In this document: positions 27,476-37,521 of the stretch, one piece after another
Position numbering within the stretch: position 1 is the first letter of the stretch
Layout of the letters: each line of letters starts with the position of its first letter
From: a virus
DNA: 62,950 bases
Direction: 5' to 3' (one strand)
Virus record (IMG/VR): IMGVR_UViG_3300050343_000162
Coordinates: 1 to 62,950 of that record
Position numbers and translations under genes: made by a program
Notes under the pieces: model-generated
The model's database searches: none
What the model was told of the DNA's origin: nothing
Seen by the model: only the letters and a program-made list of their open reading frames with translations

Positions 27476-30400
27476 ATGGCAAACATTCAAAGAAATTTTG
27501 TAGCTGGGCGTATGAATAAAAGCCTTGACGAAAGGCTTATACCAAACGGAGAGTATATAGATGCTTTGAATGTTAGACTTGGTTCTACTGAAGAATCAGA
27601 AATAGGGGCTGTTGAAAATGCTAAGGGTAATACTACAGGTTACATCACTACAATATATAGACGGTACTGCACTAAGCAGCTCAGCTAGATGTATAGGAGC
27701 TTTTGAAGATGGTGCAAATGAAACTATTTATTGGTTTGTTCACGACCCTGCATTTACTGTAGGAGCAACTGGTAAATTAGATTTAATTGTTTCTTATAAT
27801 GTAATAACAGGCTCTCTTATTTATCATGTTATTAGTATTAATTCTGGTGATAATACAAATACTACTTTAAATTTTAATCCAAATTTTTTTAATAACATCT
27901 GTAAATAAAATAGATAATTTAATTTTTTTTACAGATAATTTAAATGCTCCAAGAGTAATTAATATAGATTTTAATTACTCTGTTCCATTTAATAATGTAG
28001 ACCAATTTAGCAATGAAGAAATTTTAGTAATAAAAAAACCGCCTCTGGCTGCACCAACATTAAATTTATTAAGCACTACTTTAGAAGATTCTTTTTTAGA
28101 AGATAATTTTATTTGTTTTGCTTATAGATATAAATATTCAAATGGCGAATATTCAGCTGTTTCGCAGTTTAGTGAACCTGCTTTTGACCCAAGTTTTTTT
28201 GAATTTTCTTCAAATAGTTTTTTAAACGAAGGAATGGTTAACTCCAAAAATGGAGTACAAATTACATATAATACGGGAAGTTCATTAGTAGTTGGTATAG
28301 ATTTATTATTTAAAGAAGCAAACGATCCTACTATAAAAATAATTGAAAAAATAAAAAAATCACCATTAGGACCACATAACACTAATGCAACTTATGTTTT
28401 TACAAACAGTAAAATATTTACTGTTCTTCCTGAAAGTGAAATATTAAGATTATATGATAATGTACCTAGACAAGCGAAAGCTCAAACTTTAATGGGTAAT
28501 AGATTGATTTATGGTAATTATACAGAAGGATATAATTTAATAGATATAAATAATCAACCACTAAATTTACAATTACACTGTTGCTTTAGACACTGAAGAT
28601 GCTAGTGGAGGTAGATTTAAATTCATCTAATTTATTGACATTTACTTATGACAGCTTTTGGTAATAATCAAAACATAAATACGGCTGGGTTTACTTTTGA
28701 TTTAGGTGGATATGAAAGTAAATTAATTCAAGGAGCTAATTAAATTTTCTTTTACTTATCAACATTTATCTTACAATAATGGGACAGATACCCAACTCAA
28801 CTGCAAGGAGAAACCCTAATTAATTTTCAATATGTTTTAGTTGATAATTATACTACAGTTTCAGCTTATATAATAGCTCAGATTTTCAATCAAAAATAGG
28901 GTTTAATAAGTTCTCAATTCAAACTGTAGCAGATGCTCAAAATGGTTTAGGTGCTAACGTTAACTGATGCGTTTAATTTTTCTTTATCACCAACTTTTCA
29001 GGTGGGGGAGTTAGTTAATATCTATAAATCAAACTGGATTAACTTCAAGCACAAGCTCAGTTCCTCCATCCTAATAAAGGTGAACCAATAATTCAATTTT
29101 AGTCGGAACTGAAATACAACTTTTATTTCCTGTAGCTCAATATATTCAAACATCACCAGGAACAAGTAATTTAATTGTATCATACAATACCTTTACATCT
29201 ATTAGTGCTACATTACAAGCTACTGCAGATTTACAAAGCTTACATAGTAATAGAGGTTATGAATTAGGAATAGTATACATGGATGAATATAACAGAGCTT
29301 CGACAGCTTTAGTTAGCAATAATAACACAGTAAATATTCCGTGCAGAAACTCTAAACTTTAAATAAAATTATTGCTACAATACCAACTACCCAAAGAGCT
29401 CCTTCTTGGGCAACAAGATATAAGTTTTGTTTAAAACCAGATAGAACAACTTATGAGACCATATATTCAAGCATATTTATTAATGACCCAAATTCAATAA
29501 TACTTTTTATTATTAGAAGGAGATAATATTGCTAAAGTTGAAGAAGGCGATAGATTAATTGTAAAAAGAGATGCTAACGGCCCGGTTGACAATCTTGTGT
29601 ATTATGCAACTGTTTTAGAAAAACAAACACAAGTCTGCGGACTTTATTACCCCTGCTAGTGGAAATCCTGTTCCAGGAGGAACATATATGAAAATGAACA
29701 TCTCAAGATTTTTCTACTGAGGAAAGTGCTATTGATATTATTTCTTTAGGAACTTTTCAGCAAAAAGCAGATAATCCTAATGAAAATCCAGTAGCAGCAT
29801 ATCCTTTTATACACTCAGAAACAGATGGAGCAACAAGCACAAATTATTAATGTGCCTAGCGGAAGTAGAATAGTAATGAAAATAAAACAAAGAAGAGAGG
29901 TGGGGGTGGGCCATGTGAAGAAAGAGACTAGTGTAATAGAAGAACAATTTATTGCGCAAGATACTTACACAGATATGTATCAATGGTTTATTGGCGATAA
30001 CAATGCAACATATGTAATAGAAAATAATGCTACTACTTATAGTGGAAACCTTTTCATGACCCGGTAGGAAACGTTGTTATTTCAGGTTTAGTTCCTGGTT
30101 CACCTACAGGTACTCCAGAAACAAATGGATACGCAGGAAATAATTTAGGTAATTGAACAATGTACACTATATTTGGAGGACAATCAAACAGCCCATCGAC
30201 GTGAAAGTGATTTACTTTTAAATAACTATTATAGGTTTTATGAAAAAAATACAAACAATACATATTCAATTTTTGTAAGCGGAACTGAAGCTTGTAATAA
30301 TGCTAGTACAGGAAGTAGATATAGGTCTCGTGTTGAAATTACTTTTACTGTTTTAGAAGAGATTCTGTGATTGTTTTTGAAACTGAACCACAAGAAGCTT

Positions 30401-33400
30401 TACCTGATGTGTGGTATGAAAATGAAGAATCATTTTCTATTGATTCAAAGGAAATCATAGTGGTAACATAACTAATCAAGATATATCTACAGGTGTTGCT
30501 GGAGTAGTTAATACAAATTTTTTAATTGTTTTGCTTTTGGTAATGGTGTAGAAAGTTATAAAATAAGAGATTCTTTAAATGGTAAATCTTTTAATTTAGG
30601 TAATAGAGTATTTACAACTTCTAACGTAGAATATAAAGAAGCTCATAGGTTTGCTGATTTAACTTATAGTGGTGTATATAATGATGAAACTAATGTTAAT
30701 AAATTAAATGAATTTAATTTAGGTTTAGCTAAATTTTAAACCACTTGAAGAAAGTTATGGGGATGTTGAAATATTATATGCAAGAAGAACTGATATACTT
30801 AGTTTTACAAGAAGATAAAATATCATACGTATTAGCATCTAAAAATATTATATCTGATTCTACTGGAGGAGGTTTAGTAGCTTCAGTTCCAGAAGTTTTA
30901 GGAAATCAAATAGCACGTATAGAAAACTATGGTATTAGTAATAACCCAGAAAGTTTTGTGGCTTGGGGTGAAAATAAATATTTTACTGATGTTAAAAGAG
31001 GTGCTGTAACTTCAATTAATGGGTGGCTCTGCTTCAGATGAAAGACTTATAGTTATATCTGAAACTGGAATGAGAAGCTGGTTTAGAGATTTATTTACAG
31101 AGCATTTACTACTCAAAAATTAGGAGGTTACGACCCTTACATGGATGAGTATGTTTTAACTTCAAATACAATATTAAAACCTGAAATACCAGTTTGTTTA
31201 GCGTGTGGTGTTACTAAAGATATAACAATAATAGCTAATCAAGACTTTGTTTATTGTGTAGATGTTACTGAGCAAACAGGAACTGTAACAGTAAGTTATG
31301 TAATCCCACAAGAAGGAGAGCAAGATATTGAAAGCGAAACTAGCGTATTGATGACAGATGAATCTGGAATTCAACTAATTACAGAGGGTCTCAATCTCAA
31401 ATTGGTTATACAATAAAAGCTATATATAAAGGTGTAACATATACATCAGGTTCTGTTACTGCTTCAGGTAGTTTTACATTTGATAAAAATGTTCCAAGTG
31501 TAGAAGAGGTTACATAGTGGTTAGTTCAAATTCAGACCAAAACGATACTATTCAAATAAATGTAAGTTGTCCAGAGAGCAGGCGCATTAAACATATATAA
31601 CATTTGTGTTACTGACCCACTTGAAGCTGGACAATTTATACACAACGAATTTAGTTGGACTGACGGAACTACTGTTTCACCAATAGAATCTAATTTAGTA
31701 GAATTTACAAGCACATCTTCTTCTTTTGCTATATCACAATACCAGTTATTTTCTGGACCACAGGGAAGTGGAGTTTTCCAACTGACGGGTCTACTGTAAC
31801 TGTATCTTCAAACAAAATTAATTTTGATGATTTTGTATTTAACCCTTCAACAGATAGATTAAAATATTTAAGAACAAACACTTTTTATCAAAATAATGTA
31901 ACAGACATAACAAGTTTACTTTCTTTAGCAATTGATGCAACACCAATATCTACAGTTGGCGCTCCAACAATTTATTCGGTAGATTTCACTATGCCAGCAA
32001 GCGGAAGTATTTTATATTTAGTGTGGGATTATAGGTCTACAGCATCTCCAACGCCAACACCTACGCCTACACCAACTTCCACTGGCCCAACGCCGACTCC
32101 GACTCAGACGCCTACGCCGACTCCGACTCCGACTCCGACTCCGACTCCTGGTCCAACACCAACTCCGACACCGGTTGGTCCAAGCCCAACTCCGACTCCG
32201 ACTCCTGGCCCAACACCAACTCCGACTCCTGGTCCGAGCCCAACACCTGGTCCGAGCCCAACACCTGGTCCAACGCCTACTCCAGGTCCAACGCCTAGTC
32301 CTTCTACTAGTTGTAGTGAGTGGACGCTAGCTTGTCCAAGTGGAAGCAGTGGATGTGGTTATTCCTACACTGATTGTGATGGAAACACTCAATCAGGAGT
32401 ATTACCTGGAGATTATGATATAGACGTTTGTGTATTAGACGGAACAACACCTATTATTAGTAATGGTAGTGCAAACAATACAAATATAGCTTGTCAACCT
32501 ACACCATCGCCTAGTCCTGGACCAACACCAACACCAACACCAACTGGTCCAAGTCCAACACCTACACCTTCTGCAAATTGTACGGAGTGGGTATTAGCTT
32601 GTCCAAGTGGTTCAGGAGGATGTAACTTTAGTTATACTAATTGTGATGGAGATGTTATAAGCGGATCATTAGCACCAGACTTTGATGTAGATGTATGTGT
32701 GTTAGTTGGAACAACCCCTACAGTAACCGGAGGTAGCGCTAATGACACTGGTGTAAGTTGTCCTACACCATCGCCTGGACCTAGTCCATCGCCTAGTCCG
32801 TCACCTAGTCCATCGCCTAACCCTGGACCTAGTCCTACACCTACCCCGACGCCAACACCTGTACCATCACCAGCTTGTACAGAGTGGACGTTAACGTGTC
32901 CTAGCGGAGGAACAGGATGTAGCTATTCTTATACAGATTGTGACGGAAACACTCAGACAGGAAATTTACCAGGCGATTATGATATTGATGTTTGTGTTCA
33001 AACTGGAACCACTCCAAATGTAAATGGAGGAACAGCCTCTAATACAAACGTCGCTTGTGTTCCACCACCAGCGCCTACACCTACACCTGTAGCGCCTACA
33101 CCTACACCTACACCTGTAGCGCCTAGTCCTACACCAACGCCTAGTCCTACACCGAGTCCAGTTGCACCGACGCCTACACCAACACCTGTAGCACCGACAC
33201 CTACGCCTACACCTACTATATCGTATGATGATTATACAATTACAAGGTGTGATGGAGGATTTAATAATTATACTGTAGGTAGAGCAGTGGCGGGAACATT
33301 CCCAACCAATTCTGTGCTGTTGATGCCAGATGGTAACTGTTATGAAATAATTGACCCTACTGGAACATTAGGTACAATAGCTAATGCAATATACTCGAAT

Positions 33401-33865
33401 TGTTCTGCATGTTCAACGCCTACGCCTAGTCCTACGCCTACGCCTACGCCTACTATACCTAGTCCTACGCCTAGTCCTACGCCTAGTCCTACGCCAAGCC
33501 CTACGCCAAGCCCTACACCAAGTCCTACGCCTACGCCAACTGTGCCAAGCCCTACACCTACGCCGGTGCCGGTGCCGTCTCCAACCCCTGCGCCAAGACC
33601 TACGCCTACACCTACAGCGTGTATTGGAATTGAAGTTGGATACTCCACAGGTCTTTATTACGGTTGTTGTGCACCTCCAGATAATAGTGGTATTAAATAC
33701 TTTAATGCAAATTCTATAGCTACAGCTACAAGAATGTATGATGGGTTTACTTGCTCTACACTTGAGAGCGGAACAATTTATGTTAGTGAGTTTGGTTCTA
33801 CTTATTATGAATTTTTCAACGGAGTTAAAACTGCAGGACCAATATCTTGTCCATCATGTCCGTAA
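27476..33865 (+). CDS. Tail muzzle/stabilisation protein with Thr-Pro linkers and Cys-rich repeats, frameshifted
   Basis: About 2,130 aa after repair. The N-terminus [20 protein letters not shown] with [16 protein letters not shown] is the opening of muzzle (tail nozzle, beta-propeller) proteins of crAss-like and related podoviruses. Indels riddle 27650-31930; from 31991 the frame is open. The C-terminal third alternates (Thr/Ser-Pro)n tracts (32047-32305, 32503-32574, 32764-32872, 33062-33221, 33417-33618) with three six-Cys repeats (about 32311-32494, 32579-32761, 32876-33058; pattern C-EW-L-CPSG-GC-Y) and a different Cys domain near 33226-33410. It ends in a Cys-rich cap (ISCPSCP). The linkers are candidate substrates for the oxygenase encoded next. 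Likely at the tail tip. Confidence 0.7.
32047..32305 (+). repeat. Short tandem repeat encoding (Thr/Ser-Pro)n
   Basis: A GC-rich run of six-base units such as ACTCCG, ACGCCT and CCAACA, with TGGTCC and GAGCCC interruptions, encoding alternating Thr/Ser-Pro with Gly-Pro breaks. Different codons are used for the same dipeptide, so selection acts on the protein. Four more tracts follow in the same gene and five occur in the 37522 gene. Exact unit counts may be affected by sequencing error or slippage. Confidence 0.85.
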
Positions 33866-34291
33866 AAACAAAAGAGTTTATACATAAAGTCAATAAACAT
33901 TTAAATGGCAATGTAATTGTTTTAGGCGGTTGGTCTAAACATTTTAATGGTTACATAGAGAATTATGACAAACACTGGATAGATATAAGTATTACTCCTG
34001 AATCTGTAGATTTAGTTTGTGAGTTAGGATTAAAATTAGATATAAATGGAGGTCATTCCTGGGGAGGATCATATAATAAATCAATTTACTGTCATGTGTG
34101 GTGTTAAACCAAACCGATATTTTTTAGATGTTTTTGTGTCAAATAAATTAGAGGGGTATAAAGAAATAAATGATTTAAAAATATTAACACCTCAAGCAAA
34201 TATAAAGTGGCATAAAGAAGCTTATGATATGCTTCAATACGAATGGTTGTCAGAAAAAATTACGAATCTAAAAAACCTTTACAATATTTAA
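33856..34291 (+). CDS. Putative nucleotidyltransferase-like protein, one frameshift
   Basis: The ATG at 33856 lies inside the end of the muzzle gene (an in-frame TTG at 33847 is less likely). Reads [20 protein letters not shown], then [30 protein letters not shown] and, after an indel near 34080, [14 protein letters not shown]. About 145 aa. The G-G-W...W-x-D-x-S pattern with a later DVFVS strand loosely resembles minimal nucleotidyltransferases, but the canonical GSxxxG...DxD is not clear. First gene of the modification cassette; its role is unknown. Confidence 0.45.
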
Positions 34292-34317
34292 TATTTTTTT
34301 AATTGGTTTATAATTAA

Positions 34318-34325
34318 TAACTTTA
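34318..34325 (+). promoter_or_regulatory. Possible promoter box (TAACTTTA)
   Basis: TAACTTTA departs from TAnnTTTG only at the last base. It is followed by the leader ATTAAATTTAATCTAATCTAATG of the oxygenase gene, the longest copy of this A-rich leader type in the genome. It would let the modification cassette be transcribed on its own. Confidence 0.5.
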
Positions 34326-34345
34326 ATTAAATTTAATCTAATCTA

Positions 34346-35618
34346 ATGCAAGAATATAAAAATTTCCTCACACCCGAGGAGTGTCAAGAATTAATTAAAA
34401 TGATTGACGCAAACCACAGTAGATCATCAGTTGTTGAGGGTGGAACCGATAGAACTGCAATATCTGATTACAGAACATCAAGCACCTGTAATCTTGACTC
34501 CTAACAACCCATTAATTAAAAGTATACATAACAGAATAGCTGATTTATTAGGTATAGATATTAAAAAAGGTGAAGCTTTACAAGGGCAACTTTATGAGGT
34601 AGGACAATATTTTAAACAACATAATGATTTTTTTGAAGGAGCTGGATACGATATGCATTGCAAAGCCTCTGGCAATAGAACGCATACTTTTATGGTATAT
34701 TTAAATGAAGGAATTAAAGGAGGTGGAACTAATTTTCCAAATCTTAATAAAGTTGTAGAGCCTGAATTAGGTAAGGCTTTAATGTGGGAAAATATGAAAG
34801 ATGGAGAATTGCAACACCAATACCTGCATGAAGGTGTTTCTGTTGAAGAGGGTAAAAAATATATTGTTACATCTTGGTGGAGAGAAAAATCGTGGGATGG
34901 AGCTGGGGATGAAAAATTAGCATCCCAACCGCAAGAAAAACCTAAACAAGAAATACAAAAAAAATCATATATAGTTAAATCCTCTGAATTAACTAAAGAA
35001 GCTGAAAAAGAACAAATAAAAATTCAACCAGTTAAATATACCCATAAAGACCAGATACCTAAATTTACAGAATTAGGATTTTCTTTAGTAAAATGCCCTG
35101 AAGAAACATGGAATATTATAAAAGATTCTTATGAGATACTAAAGGGTAAGATTACCAACGAGCAATTTGCGGGTAAAGAAGATATTATAAAAGGTGGAGA
35201 AAGCGAAATAATGTCATTCGATCATTTGCCTTCAATTAAAAAAATTATACACGAACAACTTTTAACAATTCATCAAAACTGGATTAAGGTTCAAAATATA
35301 ATTCCATCTGCTATATATGGAATTAGGTCATATAAAAGAGGTGCAACTTTATCAAAGCATGTAGACCGAGTAGAAACTCATCATATAAGTTCTATTATTA
35401 TTGTAGATAAAGATTTAAATTGTGGCTGTCAAAACAGAAAATATGGAGACGATTGGCCATTAGATATTCAAGGGCATGATGGAGAATGGTATAAAGTTTT
35501 TGCTGAGCCAGGAGACATGATTATGTATGAGTCAGCAATATGTGAACACGGAAGAGAAGAAGCTTTTCAAGGCACTCATTATAGAAATTTTTATGTTCAT
35601 TATAAATTAACAAATTAA
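34346..35618 (+). CDS. Two-domain prolyl 4-hydroxylase-type 2OG/Fe(II) oxygenase, one frameshift
   Basis: About 423 aa. It opens MQEYKNFLTPEECQELIKMI (the F-L-xx-E-C-xx-I-I entry of P4H domains); one indel near 34495 precedes PLIKSIHNRIADLLG. Domain 1: LYEVGQYFKQHNDFF (His-x-Asp), MVYLNEGIKGGGTNFPNL, LQHQYLHEGV (distal His) and KKYIVTSWWRE (Lys for 2-oxoglutarate). After a Lys/Gln linker, domain 2: YKRGATLSKHVDR (His-x-Asp), ISSIIIVDKDLN, FAEPGDMIMYESAICEHGR (distal His) and HYRNFYVHY (Arg). Both triads look complete. Such enzymes hydroxylate proline in repeats. It lies between two genes encoding Pro-Thr tracts, which I infer are its substrates; substrate and product are unproven. Confidence 0.85.
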
Positions 35619-35625
35619 ATTTTAT

Positions 35626-36642
35626 ATGAGTAAAACAATACTTATAACAGGCGGCGCAGGTTTTATTGCTCATCATGTGATTGAAGAAATATTAAATAAA
35701 ACTGATTGGAACGTTATAAGTTTAGACAGGTTAGATTTTAGTGGCAACTTAAATAGGCTACAAGATATAGTTGGAGAACGAAAAGATAAGAAAAGAGTTA
35801 AAGTCGTTTATCATGATTTAAAAGCACCTTTAAATTCACAAATTATTTCCTCTATAGGCAGGGTAGATTACATTGCACATCTTGCCGCAGGCTCACATGT
35901 AGATAGAAGTATAGATTATCCAATGGAATTTGTTCTTGATAATGTAGTCGGAACTGCTAATATTCTTGATTATGCTAAAAGCATAGACAGCTTAGATAAG
36001 TTTGTATATTTCAGCACGGATGAAGTATTTGGTCCAGCTCCTAAAGAAATAAACTACAAAGAGAACGACAGATATAACTCTACTAATCCATACAGCGCAA
36101 CCAAAGCAGGGGCAGAAGAATTAGTTGTGGCTTATGAAAATACTTATAGGATGCCAAACATAATCACTCATACCATGAATGTATTTGGTGAAAGACAACA
36201 TCCTGAAAAGTTTATACCTATGTGTATTAACAAGATTTTAAAAGGAGAAAAAATATTTATACACGGCAACAAAGAAAAAACCTTAGCTGGGAGCAGGCAC
36301 TATATTCATGCTAAAGATGTAGCTGATGCCCTGTTGTTTTTACTCCAAAATAACACCCCATCTGTTGCTGATGAAACTGGCATCAAGTGTCCTAAATTTA
36401 ACATAGTCGGTTCAGAGGAAATTGATAATCTATCATTAGCTTTATATATTGCTGATGTACTTGATAAAAAATTAAATTATGAAATAATTGATTTTCATTC
36501 TTCAAGACCAGGGCATGATTTACGCTACGCTCTTTGTGGAAATAAAATGAAACAAATGGGGTGGACACCGAGTGAAGTATATAAAAAGTTAAAAGAAACA
36601 GTCAATTGGACTGTGTCTAACAATATATGGCTTAAAATATAA
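35626..36642 (+). CDS. NDP-sugar 4,6-dehydratase/epimerase (RmlB-like extended SDR)
   Basis: A 338-aa extended short-chain dehydrogenase. The NAD-binding turn TGGAGFIAHHVIEEIL opens the protein; HLAAGSHVDRSIDYP and STDEVFGPA closely match dTDP-glucose 4,6-dehydratase (RmlB), including the Thr-Asp-Glu of the active site. The catalytic YSATKAGAEEL (Tyr-xxx-Lys) and NVFGERQHPEKFIP follow, with RHYIHAKDVADALLF and RPGHDLRYAL near the end. It probably makes a 4-keto-6-deoxy sugar nucleotide for the glycosyltransferase encoded next, which starts one base after its stop. The exact sugar cannot be read from sequence. Confidence 0.85.
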   Translation: MSKTILITGGAGFIAHHVIEEILNKTDWNVISLDRLDFSGNLNRLQDIVGERKDKKRVKVVYHDLKAPLNSQIISSIGRVDYIAHLAAGSHVDRSIDYPMEFVLDNVVGTANILDYAKSIDSLDKFVYFSTDEVFGPAPKEINYKENDRYNSTNPYSATKAGAEELVVAYENTYRMPNIITHTMNVFGERQHPEKFIPMCINKILKGEKIFIHGNKEKTLAGSRHYIHAKDVADALLFLLQNNTPSVADETGIKCPKFNIVGSEEIDNLSLALYIADVLDKKLNYEIIDFHSSRPGHDLRYALCGNKMKQMGWTPSEVYKKLKETVNWTVSNNIWLKI

Positions 36643-37476
36643 ATGATAAGATTTTTACCTAGCGCAATAGTTGATCCTCGATATAAATGGATGGCAAACT
36701 TTTGGGCATACTGCCAAAAAAAAGTATACGGTAAGGATGCTTTATATAATAGTCTAGTAACTATTGTTAATCAAAATACATATAATAGTAAAGTATATAA
36801 TTCAGTCGATTGGGATTTACTTGGATTGCCTCATTACATAAGCCCTCCCGTTTGGAATTACGTTGATAGTAAAAATGATTTATGTATAGTAATTAATGTA
36901 GTATCTTCTTTAAAACCCCTGCTTAAAGATTTTGATGACAACGATACTTTAGTATTGTGTGATATGGATATGGTTTTATTAAAACCGTATGATAGTATTT
37001 TACCTGACGACAACACTATTATTTGTTATGATGGTTACGAGGATTGGCACATGTTTATAGCTAATAAAGAAAAACAAAACTATAATAAAATAGTACCGTA
37101 TTTAAAACATCAAGACCAGGGGTATATGAATGGTGGCTTTGTTCCTATTTTTATAAAAGCAAAACTATTAAAAAAAATTATAGATGAATTAATAGCAACT
37201 GCTGAAGAAATTGTGGAGTCTGAAGAAGATCCACCATGGAAATGGTGGAGCTGTATGACTGCTTTATCAATAGTATGCCATAACAATAAAATTAAAATGG
37301 TTGGTCAAGATAATACCTATATACCTAATTTTAATAAGTATAACCAAGACAAACATTACTTCGCCCATTATAGCGTAGACCCTATATTTAACAAAAGAAC
37401 TTTTCCTAATCATAAAATAGACGAGTATCCAAACAACTCTTTTTATAACGTTATTAAGGAATGGATTGTCCGATAA
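36643..37476 (+). CDS. Glycosyltransferase, GT-A DxD type
   Basis: A 277-aa protein. The core LVLCDMDMVLLKPYDS holds the Asp-x-Asp that binds divalent metal and nucleotide sugar in GT-A enzymes; DQGYMNGGFVPIFIKA and the Trp-rich PPWKWWSCMTALS give acceptor-side loops, and HYFAHYSVDPIF closes the fold. No signal peptide or membrane helix, so it acts in the host cytoplasm before assembly. It follows the RmlB-like gene immediately, forming an oxygenase, sugar and transferase cassette between two Thr-Pro-rich virion genes. A plant-like hydroxyproline or serine glycosyltransferase role is a hypothesis; a Ser/Thr O-glycosyltransferase would equally fit. Confidence 0.75.
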   Translation: MIRFLPSAIVDPRYKWMANFWAYCQKKVYGKDALYNSLVTIVNQNTYNSKVYNSVDWDLLGLPHYISPPVWNYVDSKNDLCIVINVVSSLKPLLKDFDDNDTLVLCDMDMVLLKPYDSILPDDNTIICYDGYEDWHMFIANKEKQNYNKIVPYLKHQDQGYMNGGFVPIFIKAKLLKKIIDELIATAEEIVESEEDPPWKWWSCMTALSIVCHNNKIKMVGQDNTYIPNFNKYNQDKHYFAHYSVDPIFNKRTFPNHKIDEYPNNSFYNVIKEWIVR

Positions 37477-37497
37477 AAGACATTGCATTTAAATTCG

Positions 37498-37505
37498 TAT
37501 TTTTG
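37498..37505 (+). promoter_or_regulatory. Bacteroidota promoter -7 box (TATTTTTG)
   Basis: TATTTTTG fits TAnnTTTG and lies 16 bases before the ATG at 37522. It restarts transcription of virion genes after the modification cassette. Confidence 0.6.
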
Positions 37506-37521
37506 TAGTTATTAATCAATA

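Noticed and set aside
32047-33618. CRISPR-like repeat array
   Set aside because: The repeats are short coding units in frame with a virion protein and lack regular repeat-spacer structure.
33340-33719. Open frames in other phases of the Thr-Pro tracts
   Set aside because: They are Gly-Val or Leu-Arg repeats produced by the six-base DNA repeat, not independent genes.
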